Part shown: one piece after another, positions 45,923 to 53,847 of the stretch | How the letters are laid out: the number at the start of each line of letters is the position of its first letter | Position numbering within the stretch: the stretch's first letter is position 1 | Source: Anaerolineales bacterium | GTDB taxonomy: Bacteria > Chloroflexota > Anaerolineae > JAAEKA01 | Direction of reading: 5' to 3' | Assembly: GCA_020634615.1 (NCBI GenBank) | Contig: JACKBI010000012.1 | Location: 124,001 to 188,000, forward strand | DNA length: 64,000 nt | Position numbers and translations under genes: made by a program | The notes under the pieces: model-generated | What the model was told of the DNA's origin: nothing | Seen by the model: only the letters and a program-made list of their open reading frames with translations | The model's database searches: none

Positions 45923-46620
45923 GCGTGCGCTCCCCGCTTAACGGCCAGCAGCATCAGGTCGCGGGCAAACAGAGTCGGTCGCAACGCGGTCAGCAACTCG
46001 TAGACGCGCGCCGGCCGGCCCCGTCCCAGCCATGCCGGATACAGACCGCGCACCCACAGGCTGGGATAGCCGGCCACATCAGTCAGCGCGAGACCGCGAC
46101 TGCCCAGCAGGCCTGCCAGATCGGGCAGCGTAAAGAAGCGCAGATGCAGCCAGTCGGTGGGGGTGTTGGGCACGTAGGGAAAGCGACCGCGCAGCAGCCA
46201 CCAACGCACCCGCCAATGCGCCGTGTTGGGGACGCACATCACCAGCCGCCCGCCGGGCTGTAGCACGCGCACGCACTCGTCCAGGTAATGGTCGAAATCG
46301 ACCCGATGCTCGATCTGCGAGTCGCTGAGGACGACGCTGAAGCTGGCATCGGCAAAGGGCAGCGGCTCGCGGTCCAGGTTGACCTGCTGGACGGGAATGC
46401 CGCGCGCCTGCGCGCGCCGCAGCGCCTCGGCTGACAGATCGGTTCCGACCACCGAAGCGCCCATCTCCACCAGCCGCGCTGACAGCACGCCCGGTCCGCA
46501 GTCAACGTGCAGCACGGTGTCGTCGGGGCGGATATGGCGCACCAGCATAGCCTGACGGCGGGCATCGAAGGTGTCGCCCTGGCTTTGCCAGTAGTTGTCG
46601 TAAAAGGCTTCAAAATCCAC
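45919..46620 (-). CDS. Class I SAM-dependent methyltransferase
   Basis: The 233-aa protein has the class I core: VLHVDCGPGVLSARLVEMG (motif I), VVGTDLSAEALRRA, LPFADASFSVVLSDSQIEHR and VLQPGGRLVMCVPN. It resembles methyltransferases that act on sugars or lipid-linked intermediates in surface polysaccharide clusters. The start is taken as GTG 46620, preceded by AGGAT. A longer frame to 46794 is made of a family B inverted repeat and was rejected. The stop overlaps the flippase start. Confidence 0.82.
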   Translation of the reverse strand: MDFEAFYDNYWQSQGDTFDARRQAMLVRHIRPDDTVLHVDCGPGVLSARLVEMGASVVGTDLSAEALRRAQARGIPVQQVNLDREPLPFADASFSVVLSDSQIEHRVDFDHYLDECVRVLQPGGRLVMCVPNTAHWRVRWWLLRGRFPYVPNTPTDWLHLRFFTLPDLAGLLGSRGLALTDVAGYPSLWVRGLYPAWLGRGRPARVYELLTALRPTLFARDLMLLAVKRGAHA

Positions 46621-46633
46621 GGTTATCCTAAAC

Positions 46634-46698
46634 GGGCACGGTCGGAGACCGGCCCAAGCTGTATGCTCCCGCTCCGGCCGGTCTCTTGACCGAGCCAG
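46634..46698. repeat. GGCCGGTCTC inverted repeat, copy 3 (family B)
   Basis: CGGTCGGAGACCGGCC on the left and GGCCGGTCTCTTGACCGAGCC on the right form an imperfect inverted repeat upstream of the methyltransferase. Confidence 0.8.
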
Positions 46699-46797
46699 CA
46701 CAGGAAGTCTGTAGACGCGTCCTTGCTCACGATATGGGCACGGTCGGTCCCTGCGGGATGCAAGCAAAGATCGGCCCAAGTAGAACCGTGGCAACGG

Positions 46798-46823
46798 GAA
46801 GGCGGCTGAAGCCGCGACTACGA
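46798..46823. repeat. Half copy of the CGTAGTAGGCGCTTCAGCG family
   Basis: AAGGCGGCTGAAGCCGCGACTA resembles one arm of the repeat at 1436-1494. It contains the stop codon of the secreted esterase gene (46818-46820) on the minus strand. Confidence 0.6.
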
Positions 46824-49595
46824 GCCATAGGTCGTTTTCGAAATCAGCGGCAGGTAGACCGGCGGGCTATACGCGTCGCCGAAATCAACGTGCACTGTGG
46901 CGCCCGGCGGCACCAGTACCACCACCTGGTTAGTGGTCGTGGAGGTGTGGAAGGGCGGGTCGGTCTCGGTCACTGTGTAGTTCTGGTTGACGGCCAGGTT
47001 GCCGAAGCCGTAGCTGCCGTCCGCGGCAGTGGTGGTCTGGCCGACCACTGCCGCGCCCTGTCGCAGACTCACGACAACACCGGCCAGGCCGCTTTCGCCC
47101 GCGTCGTGCGTCTGGTTGCGGTTGCTGTCACGCCACACCACGCCCTGGATACCACCGATAACCGGCGTATTGGTCGGCGTCGCTGTCGGCGAAGCCGTGG
47201 CGGTTGGCGTGCGGGTCGGCGACGGCGACGCGGTTGGTGTCGCGGTACGTGTCGGTGTGGCCGTGGGCGTGGGTGTCCGCGTTGGCGTGTTGGTGGGCGT
47301 GGGCGTGGGTGTTGACACCGGGTAAACGATCAGCAGCCGCGGCCGCTGGTCTACGGTCGGATACTCGCCGGACGCCATGGCATACTCCACCGAGGGATCG
47401 TCGCTGCGCAGCAGCAGGCCCTGATTGGTGGCCGGGTTGGCCAGCCAGCCGGCCACCGCGCCGGTCAGATCAAGGCCCCAGCGGTAGTTGATGTTGTCCA
47501 GCGCGCGACTATCGACCGGCGTTGCGCCACGGTCGGCCGGCACGCCGTTGGCGCCGGGTTGGCTCCAGCTCTGGCCGTTGGCGGCCTGCAACCAACTGGC
47601 CTGGTATTCGTTCCAGGCGCGGTTCAGCGGATAGGCGTTTACCGTGGCGACATTGTTGTTGCTGCGCCCGGTGACGTACATGCTCAGCGCGGCGAAACGC
47701 ACGCCGGTCACCAGAGCCTGCTGCGGCACACCGCTGAGATCGAAACGGACCACGCCGTTGAACGTGTTGGGTGAGCGAACCCGGAACTTCTGCGCGCCGC
47801 CGTTATAGGCGGTGGGATTCCACGAATCAAGATAGCTGTCGGAGGCGCCGCTGTAACCGGCGACACCTTCCTGCAACGTCACGGTCGCCATGGGTAAGGG
47901 CGACTGGCCGGGGTAGATACTGAGGCGGTGCGCGCCCGACGTAAGTGAGAGAGTCAGCTTGCCGCCCACCGGGTCAAGGGCCTGAGCGCTGTAGGTCGCC
48001 TGGTCCACAGCCACGTCTTCGACCACGTAACGGGTGTTGGGCAGGCCCAGCGCAGCCAGATCGACCTGCACGTCGACGCCGTAGATGTCCAGTACGTGCA
48101 GTGTAATCGTGTTGTTGCCTGCCAACTCGCCGGTAATCTCGCTCCAGCGCTCCTGCGCGCCGCGTTGGGTGAGGCGCACCCACCAGATCGTTGCCGACGT
48201 GTCGCTAATGGCCTCGATCTGCGCGGGCGACTGGCCGCGCGTGAATCCGGCCAGCCATTGCAACTTGCTGGCATTGCCGCCCGGCACCGGCGTCGCATGA
48301 TCGCCTGGGAAGGTGGTCAGCGTGACCGGCGCGGCGGGATGCTCAGCCAGAATAGCAGCCAGCATGTCGCTGGAGTGGTGTGGGAAAACCACCGTGTCCT
48401 GCTGGGCTTGGTAGATGCGCAGCGGTGTGCTGCCCAGGTTGCGGGCGAAGGTGATGGGTGAGCGGCGCTGGTATTCGAAATAGGTGCCGTCATCGGGTGG
48501 GCCGCCGACCTCTTCCTCGATGAGCAACTGCCGCCACACAGGTGACTCTTCGTACCACTGTGCAAGTTCGGTCGGCCCGCGGTCATCGACAACGGCGGCG
48601 AAGAGACCCTGGTTTTTGGCCGCGGTCACCAGCGCGATCTGTCCGCCCAGGGACTGGCCGGTGAGGTAGATGCGGCTGGGATCGACGTTGTAGCGCTGCT
48701 GCACCCAGTGGATAGTGTCGAGCACATCCTGCTGGCTGGCGCGCGAGGCCAGCGGGTGTTCGCTGGGCGGCCGCGGATAGGGATTATGCTCGCCGTGCAT
48801 GTCGGGCGCAGCCAGCAGCCAGCCGGCCTGGTTGGCCTCAGCGCCATAGTCGCCCAGCGCGGTCCAGCGGGTGTCGCCCCAACCGTGCAGCGCCACCAGC
48901 AGCGGCGTCGGCAGGCTGGGCTGATAGCTGGAGGGAATCTGCACGACCGCCGGCTGCGCGCTGCCGTCATAGGTGCTGGTAAAGATGAAATCGATGACCT
49001 GCGGGCCGGTGAGGTCTGGGCCTTCGATCACGAGATGGGCATTGACGACCCCCCACTCGTCGATCTCGCCGTTGGGGCGAACGCCGGTGGTCAATCGCAG
49101 GTGATTGCTGCCCTGGCGCAACACGGACGGGTCCAGCGCCCATTCCTTGGTCGCGCCGGGGTTGGGCGTGCAGTAGGTGCCGTTGGTGGCGGAGCCGTCG
49201 ATGATGCTGCGGCCGATGAGCTGGTCGTTGAGGAAGATGTCGTTGAGCCGGCCAACGTTGTACTCGTCGGCTACCAGCCGCGCACTGGTGATGGTTCCCG
49301 TCCAACTCAGATAGAGGTCAGCTTCAGCGTTGTCCTCGGTGCCGGGATAACCGATCCAGAGACAGTCAGAGCTGGTGGAGGTGACCGTCCCCTGAGGAAA
49401 GTCGGCGGGCGGGTAGACTTGTGCAGCGGGGTTGCCAGCCGTGCCGGCCTGGCCAGCGCGGACAGAGATGCCCAGCAGTCCAGCAAGCAAGGCAAGGACG
49501 ATCAGGACTGGCAGTCCTCGGAAGGATTGCCAGTCCTTGACTTGGGTGGCGAGAGAAACGGCCCTCGCGGGCCGCTGATTGAAAACGGTCTTCAT
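46818..49595 (-). CDS. Secreted multidomain alpha/beta hydrolase with DNRLRE-like and SdrD B-like domains
   Basis: The 925-aa protein has a signal-anchor near residues 28-45. Residues about 60-195 are a beta domain. Residues about 200-460 are an esterase/peptidase: LLVALHGWGD (oxyanion), TGQSLGGQIAL (nucleophile Ser), GDHATPVPGG (catalytic His). Residues about 590-770 match DNRLRE-type surface domains (YLDSWNPTAYNGGAQKFRVR, VVRFDLSGVP). A Thr-Pro linker of about 50 residues leads to a SdrD B/transthyretin-like domain (GGIQGVVWRDSNRNQTHD). It may anchor to or degrade extracellular polymers; the substrate is unknown. It ends in a repeat. Confidence 0.85.
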   Translation of the reverse strand: MKTVFNQRPARAVSLATQVKDWQSFRGLPVLIVLALLAGLLGISVRAGQAGTAGNPAAQVYPPADFPQGTVTSTSSDCLWIGYPGTEDNAEADLYLSWTGTITSARLVADEYNVGRLNDIFLNDQLIGRSIIDGSATNGTYCTPNPGATKEWALDPSVLRQGSNHLRLTTGVRPNGEIDEWGVVNAHLVIEGPDLTGPQVIDFIFTSTYDGSAQPAVVQIPSSYQPSLPTPLLVALHGWGDTRWTALGDYGAEANQAGWLLAAPDMHGEHNPYPRPPSEHPLASRASQQDVLDTIHWVQQRYNVDPSRIYLTGQSLGGQIALVTAAKNQGLFAAVVDDRGPTELAQWYEESPVWRQLLIEEEVGGPPDDGTYFEYQRRSPITFARNLGSTPLRIYQAQQDTVVFPHHSSDMLAAILAEHPAAPVTLTTFPGDHATPVPGGNASKLQWLAGFTRGQSPAQIEAISDTSATIWWVRLTQRGAQERWSEITGELAGNNTITLHVLDIYGVDVQVDLAALGLPNTRYVVEDVAVDQATYSAQALDPVGGKLTLSLTSGAHRLSIYPGQSPLPMATVTLQEGVAGYSGASDSYLDSWNPTAYNGGAQKFRVRSPNTFNGVVRFDLSGVPQQALVTGVRFAALSMYVTGRSNNNVATVNAYPLNRAWNEYQASWLQAANGQSWSQPGANGVPADRGATPVDSRALDNINYRWGLDLTGAVAGWLANPATNQGLLLRSDDPSVEYAMASGEYPTVDQRPRLLIVYPVSTPTPTPTNTPTRTPTPTATPTRTATPTASPSPTRTPTATASPTATPTNTPVIGGIQGVVWRDSNRNQTHDAGESGLAGVVVSLRQGAAVVGQTTTAADGSYGFGNLAVNQNYTVTETDPPFHTSTTTNQVVVLVPPGATVHVDFGDAYSPPVYLPLISKTTYGS

Positions 49596-49624
49596 AATTG
49601 CTCTTACGATTCGATTTCGGCGGG

Positions 49625-49664
49625 AAGAAGTTCAACTTCTCCCGTTTTGAAAGTTGAACTTCTC
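49625..49664. repeat. AGAAGTTCAACTTCT inverted repeat (family D, copy 3)
   Basis: AGAAGTTCAACTTCTC on the left and GAAAGTTGAACTTCTC on the right form a hairpin in the leader of the secreted hydrolase gene. Confidence 0.75.
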
Positions 49665-49688
49665 GTGCAAACGATCTACTAACACGGC

Positions 49689-49716
49689 ATTATACCCGAC
49701 GGTGCGTCGATGTCAG
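49689..49716 (-). promoter_or_regulatory. Promoter of the secreted hydrolase gene
   Basis: On the minus strand CTGACA (49711-49716), a 16-nt spacer and a perfect TATAAT (49689-49694), about 95 nt upstream of the start; the leader contains the family D hairpin. Confidence 0.55.
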
Positions 49717-49938
49717 AAATGCCTGGTTCTCCCCCTTATGCCACATGCGGATTAAAAGAACATGAAAAAGTGATGCGCAGTCAATGACAGTATTGCAAGG
49801 ATGGGGACTGGCCTTCCTCGAATGGTCCCACGAATACAGGAATGCATATCCCTCCGACGGCGCATTCGTGTTCTTGTGCCACGGGCGTTCATAGACGGTT
49901 AGACCGCGCGCCTCATGGACTGTCGGCCGATCGGTCAT
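49690..49938 (-). CDS. Doubtful small ORF after the CBS gene
   Basis: An 82-codon frame begins MTDRPTVHEARGLTVYERPW, 16 nt after the CBS gene stop on the same strand. Its first half looks protein-like, but there is no ribosome site and no recognised family. The 3' end overlaps the hydrolase promoter. The rest of the 360-nt gap holds only that promoter and a family D hairpin. Confidence 0.25.
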   Translation of the reverse strand: MTDRPTVHEARGLTVYERPWHKNTNAPSEGYAFLYSWDHSRKASPHPCNTVIDCASLFHVLLIRMWHKGENQAFLTSTHRRV

Positions 49939-49954
49939 ACAGCCAGTATTTGCT

Positions 49955-50401
49955 CTATTCTTCGTTACGCCATAATCGGATCAGCAGACGAAAGATGTCG
50001 CTCTCGGTGACGATGCCGGTCAGGTGGCGGCGGCCCGGTCCGGTCTGCGACTCGACCACCGGCAGGCCGGCGATCTTGTTCTCCACCATCATCTCGACCG
50101 CGTCTACCAGGTCTGTGTCGCGGGTGACGACCAGCGGATCATGGGTCATAGCCTCCCAAACCGTCAGCCATTCCTCCTCGGCATCGGGCGCATAGGGGTT
50201 GGGGGTCTGTGCACCGGCCACGGAGGTCGCCTCGCGCAGGTCGCCCCAGCTGAGAATGCCCACGAGATCGCCGTCCTCGTCCACCACCGGCAGGCGGCGC
50301 ACGTCCTCGGCTTCCATCAGCGCCTGGGCTTCGTCAAGGCTGGCATCGACTTCGACAGTGATTACCTCGATGGTCATGATATCGCCGACTTTGTGCGCCA
50401 T
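49955..50401 (-). CDS. CBS-domain pair protein
   Basis: The 148-aa protein is two CBS motifs and nothing else (VGDIMTIEVITVEVDASL, RRLPVVDEDGDLVGILS; then VTRDTDLVDAVEMMVENKI, GLPVVE..., LTGIVTESDI). Such units bind adenine nucleotides or similar ligands and act as energy sensors. AAAGGTG precedes the ATG. A second CBS protein of the same build lies at 55364-55804. Confidence 0.92.
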   Translation of the reverse strand: MAHKVGDIMTIEVITVEVDASLDEAQALMEAEDVRRLPVVDEDGDLVGILSWGDLREATSVAGAQTPNPYAPDAEEEWLTVWEAMTHDPLVVTRDTDLVDAVEMMVENKIAGLPVVESQTGPGRRHLTGIVTESDIFRLLIRLWRNEE

Positions 50402-50562
50402 GGCGTGTCACCTTTCTGATTTGGTGGGTTGTGGCTGTTCCGTACCGCTAGCTCGAAGTTTATCACTCCTGGCTGCAAAAAACAACAGGAACGCGTGAGC
50501 CGCGCCGGCTGCTTTGGCCGGCGCGATTCCGCGTCCCTGCGGATGAGTGGTGCGGCGCGATC

Positions 50563-50600
50563 TCAGGAGTTCAGCTTCTTCCTGGAAGTTGAACTCCTGA
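50563..50600. terminator. Hairpin at the end of the oxidoreductase operon (family D, copy 4)
   Basis: TCAGGAGTTCAGCTTC (50563-50578) pairs with GAAGTTGAACTCCTGA (50585-50600) with one wobble. It sits 4 nt past the aminotransferase stop codon and probably ends the minus-strand operon. Confidence 0.65.
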
Positions 50601-50604
50601 GCAT

Positions 50605-51882
50605 TTATGCCAGTTCGGCCTCAGCCAGCGCGAACGTCGAACGCTCGCCGGCCAATCGCTCCTTCAGCACTGTGCCAAGGCGACGAATGCCTTCCTCGAT
50701 CATCTCGGGGCGGGCCATGGAGAAGTTGAGACGCATAGTGTTCTTGCCGCTGCCATCGGGATAAAAGGCGTGGCCGGGCACGAAGGCGACCCGCTGGCTC
50801 TCGACCGCTTCCACAAGCAGTTCCGCCGTGTCGATGTGCTCCGGCAGCCAGGCCCAAAGGAACAGGCCGCCGTCGGGCCGCGTCCAGGTCACTTCGCTGG
50901 GGAAGTAGCGATCCATAGCCGCCAGCATCACATCGCGCCGCTCCGTGTACACCTCGCGGATCAGCTTGACATGCTGGTCCAGCCTGCCGTCCCTGGCAAC
51001 CTCGTAGGCCACCATCTGGGTGAAGGTGCTGGTGTGCAGATCCATGCCCTGCTTGCACTGCACGCAGCGGGCGATCACATCTACCGGCGCGACGATCCAG
51101 CCCAGTCGCAGGCCGGGCGCCAGCGTCTTGCTGAAGGTGCTGGTGTAGATGATGTTGCCGGTCAGGTATCCCTTGCCATCAAGCGCCCGGCTCTCCAGGT
51201 TTTCGCAGTCCAGTTGTACCAGCGACGGCAGATGATCGCCGGAATAGCGCAGTTGGCCGTAAGGGTCATCCTCGATGATGGGGACGCCGTAGTGGTCGGC
51301 CATTTGCACCAGGGTCATGCGCCGCTCCAGGGTCAGTGTTACGCCACCGGGGTTCTGGAAGTTCGGCAGGATGTACATGAACTTGGGGCCGGCCCGCAGC
51401 GCCTCCTCCAGCAGTTCCGTGCGCAGACCATCCTGGTCGATGGGTACGGTCACATAGCGGGCTTGATAAGCAGCCCACGCTTGCAGCGCACCCAGATAGG
51501 TCGGACGTTCTGTCAGAATCTTGTCGCCGGGGTTGATCAGCAGCCGGCCGATCAGATCCAGCGCCTGCTGCGATCCGGAGGTGATCAGCACGTTCTCGGG
51601 ATGGGCGAGGATGCCGTGGCGCGCCATATGCTGCACGATCAGCTGACGCAGCGGCAGGTAGCCCTCGGTGGTGCTGTACTGGAGAGCCTTGGGCGCCATC
51701 TCGCGCAATACCTTGTCGGAAGCGGCTTGAAACGCCTCAGTCGGGAAGACTTCCGGCGCCGGCAGGCCGCCGGCAAAGGAAATCACATCAGCTTGCTCGG
51801 TTAGTTTCAGCAGCTCGCGGATGATAGAGCTGCCCATGCCCTCAGTGCGCAGGGCATAGCGGTATTTCCAGGGGGTTGTCAT
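50605..51882 (-). CDS. PLP-dependent aminotransferase (fold type I, LysN/2-aminoadipate-like)
   Basis: The 425-aa protein has SGSQQALDLIGRLLINPGD, LTERPTYLGALQAW, EDDPYGQLRYSG and the PLP lysine in STFSKTLAPGLRLGW. This is the KAT/LysN/AruH group, which lacks the DNA-binding domain of MocR proteins. It moves amino groups between amino acids and 2-oxoacids. Position after a 2-oxoacid:ferredoxin oxidoreductase suggests it feeds that enzyme with 2-oxoacids from amino acids. ATG 51882 has AAGGAA upstream; the longer frame crosses an inverted repeat. Confidence 0.92.
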   Translation of the reverse strand: MTTPWKYRYALRTEGMGSSIIRELLKLTEQADVISFAGGLPAPEVFPTEAFQAASDKVLREMAPKALQYSTTEGYLPLRQLIVQHMARHGILAHPENVLITSGSQQALDLIGRLLINPGDKILTERPTYLGALQAWAAYQARYVTVPIDQDGLRTELLEEALRAGPKFMYILPNFQNPGGVTLTLERRMTLVQMADHYGVPIIEDDPYGQLRYSGDHLPSLVQLDCENLESRALDGKGYLTGNIIYTSTFSKTLAPGLRLGWIVAPVDVIARCVQCKQGMDLHTSTFTQMVAYEVARDGRLDQHVKLIREVYTERRDVMLAAMDRYFPSEVTWTRPDGGLFLWAWLPEHIDTAELLVEAVESQRVAFVPGHAFYPDGSGKNTMRLNFSMARPEMIEEGIRRLGTVLKERLAGERSTFALAEAELA

Positions 51883-51909
51883 CGGTTGTTCCTTGCTTTC
51901 GAGCGGAAG

Positions 51910-51972
51910 GATGACAGTCGCTTTCTGGTCGTTTCGCTTCGCGGCAAAAGTCTCCGAAAAGTGACTGTCATC
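51910..51972. repeat. GATGACAGTC inverted repeat
   Basis: GATGACAGTCGCTT (51910-51923) pairs with AAGTGACTGTCATC (51959-51972), one mismatch. It lies between the universal stress gene and the aminotransferase gene. Confidence 0.75.
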
Positions 51973-51983
51973 TGGCAAGTACG

Positions 51984-52427
51984 TTACTTTTCGCTGGCGC
52001 GCACCAGCAGCACGGGACAGGGTGCAGCCTGCAAGACACGGTCGGCCACGCTGCCGTATACCCAACGGGACAGGCCGCCGCGCCCGTGAGTCGACATGAC
52101 GATCATGTCAACCTTTTCATCGCGGGCGTGATCGATAATCGCCTCGGCGACCGGTCCCTCGCAGATGCGCGTGGTGACCTGCAATCCGCTGGCCTGGAGG
52201 TCGATAGCCACACCCTGCAAATACTCCTGCGCGACCTTGATGAAGTTTTCCTGACCATCGTCGTAGCCCGCCAGGATCAGGTCGGGAGCAGCGATGGCAT
52301 AAGGCGAGACCACGACGCGCAACAAGATGACCTTGCACTCGAACTGCCGGGCCATCGCCCGCGCGTGGACCAACGCTGCTTCTGCCAGCGTTGAGCCGTC
52401 CAGAGGTACCAGAATTCGCTCGTACAT
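51984..52427 (-). CDS. Universal stress protein (UspA family)
   Basis: The 147-aa protein opens with YERILVPLDGSTLAEAAL and ends with the ATP-binding STHGRGGLSRWVYGSVAD (G-2x-G-9x-GS pattern), so it is of the ATP-binding type. GGAGG lies upstream. It sits in a run of metabolic genes 17 nt after the gamma subunit gene, suggesting it senses or responds to energy state in that operon. Confidence 0.93.
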   Translation of the reverse strand: MYERILVPLDGSTLAEAALVHARAMARQFECKVILLRVVVSPYAIAAPDLILAGYDDGQENFIKVAQEYLQGVAIDLQASGLQVTTRICEGPVAEAIIDHARDEKVDMIVMSTHGRGGLSRWVYGSVADRVLQAAPCPVLLVRASEK

Positions 52428-52444
52428 ACGTCTTTCGCCTCCGT

Positions 52445-53017
52445 TCAGGCGGTTTCTGGCGTCGCAAGAGCGGCGCCGCGCCGCAATGCAATTCTGTTCG
52501 GCTCCAGCCAGCGCATGTGGCGCTGCGGCAAGTGCGCTGCCAGGGCCGCTTCAATCGCTTCAAGGGGCAAAACATCGGTTGCCTGCACCAGAGCGCCCAG
52601 CATCACGACGTTTGCCAGGCGGGGATCGCCGGCGTCGCCGGTCACTGCGCTGGTTTCTTCCTGGGAGATGTCGTTGGCTGGCACGGCGATCACGCGCAAA
52701 TCTGAGCGGTAGACCGGTCGCTCCACCAGCGAGCTGTTGTAGATCAGCAGGCCGCCCGGCTTGACCAGCCCTTCATATTTGTCCACCGACGGCAAGTTGA
52801 GCGCGATCACCGCGGCAGGCTGGCGTACCAGCGGCGAGCCGATGGGGTCATCGGAGACGACCACCGTGCAGTTGGCTGTGCCGCCGCGCATTTCCGGGCC
52901 GTAGGAGGGTATCCACGTGACGTGCTTGTCGTTGTCCATGCCGGCATAGGCCAGCAGTTGGCCGGCAAACAGGGCGCCTTGTCCGCCGAAGCCGGAGATC
53001 ACGATTTCCAGTTGCAT
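52445..53017 (-). CDS. 2-oxoacid:ferredoxin oxidoreductase, gamma subunit
   Basis: The 190-aa protein has GFGGQGALFAGQLLAYAGM at the start, SYGPEMRGGTANCTVVVSD and PSVDKYEGLVKPGGLLIYN, all standard for the gamma domain of pyruvate/2-oxoacid oxidoreductases. AGGAGGATAACC precedes the ATG, which lies 2 nt after the beta subunit stop. It forms one complex with the products of the next three upstream genes. Confidence 0.93.
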   Translation of the reverse strand: MQLEIVISGFGGQGALFAGQLLAYAGMDNDKHVTWIPSYGPEMRGGTANCTVVVSDDPIGSPLVRQPAAVIALNLPSVDKYEGLVKPGGLLIYNSSLVERPVYRSDLRVIAVPANDISQEETSAVTGDAGDPRLANVVMLGALVQATDVLPLEAIEAALAAHLPQRHMRWLEPNRIALRRGAALATPETA

Positions 53018-53019
53018 GG

Positions 53020-53844
53020 TTATCCTCCTGTTACGCCGTTTTGCTGATGGGCCGGCTGGCGGCGTTTCGTCAATGGTTCGACAGCATCTGCCACGCGATA
53101 GTCGCCTAACGGATAGACGGGAATCATCGCGTCTTCGATCCACTGGAGCGCACTGTCGGGCGTCATGTGCCAGTTGGTCGGACAGGAAGAGAGCACCTCC
53201 ACCATGCTCAGGCCAAGGCCGGCCATTTGCACTTGAAACGCGGTCTTGATGGCTGCCTTGGTCTTGTTGATGTTCGCCACGTTATGCACCGAACGGCGGA
53301 CAACATACGAGGCGCCGGGGATGGTGCTGATCAGCTCGGCGACGCGCATGGGCATGCCGACCAGTTCCACATCGCGGCCATAGGGACTGGAGGTCGTCAC
53401 CTGGCCTACAAGTGTGGTGGGGGCCATCTGCCCGCCGGTCATGCCATAGTTGGCGTTGTTGACGAAGATCACCGTCAGATCCTCGCCGCGGCCGGCCGCG
53501 TGGATGATCTCGTTGGTGCCGATGGCAGCCAGGTCGCCGTCGCCCTGGTAGGTGAACACGACGCGGTCGGGCATGACGCGCTTGATGCCGGTGGCCATGG
53601 CCGGCGCGCGCCCGTGGGGCGCCTCGCATCCGTCAACGTTGAAGTAATTGTAAGCGAACACCGCACAACCCACCGGGGCTACGCAAATTGTATTTTCGCG
53701 GATGCCCAACTCGTCGATCACTTCGCCGATGAGTCGGTGGATCAGCCCATGGGTGCAGCCGGGGCAGTAGTGGGTCTGAACATTGGTCAGCGCTTCCGGG
53801 CGGCGGTAGACCACATCGTAGTTAGCCAGATCGATCAGTGTCAT
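53020..53844 (-). CDS. 2-oxoacid:ferredoxin oxidoreductase, beta subunit (TPP-binding)
   Basis: The 274-aa protein carries the thiamine diphosphate motif (YQGDGDLAAIGTNEIIHAAG ending in VIFVNNANYGMTGGQ) and the substrate-side segment YCPGCTHGLIHRLIGEV. It catalyses oxidative decarboxylation of a 2-oxoacid to acyl-CoA with ferredoxin as acceptor. A strong GGAGG precedes the ATG. It overlaps nothing but is tightly packed between alpha and gamma. Confidence 0.93.
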   Translation of the reverse strand: MTLIDLANYDVVYRRPEALTNVQTHYCPGCTHGLIHRLIGEVIDELGIRENTICVAPVGCAVFAYNYFNVDGCEAPHGRAPAMATGIKRVMPDRVVFTYQGDGDLAAIGTNEIIHAAGRGEDLTVIFVNNANYGMTGGQMAPTTLVGQVTTSSPYGRDVELVGMPMRVAELISTIPGASYVVRRSVHNVANINKTKAAIKTAFQVQMAGLGLSMVEVLSSCPTNWHMTPDSALQWIEDAMIPVYPLGDYRVADAVEPLTKRRQPAHQQNGVTGG

Positions 53845-53847
53845 GGT

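Noticed and set aside
46621..46794. N-terminal extension of the methyltransferase frame
   Set aside because: It consists of a family B inverted repeat; GTG 46620 gives the normal N-terminus.
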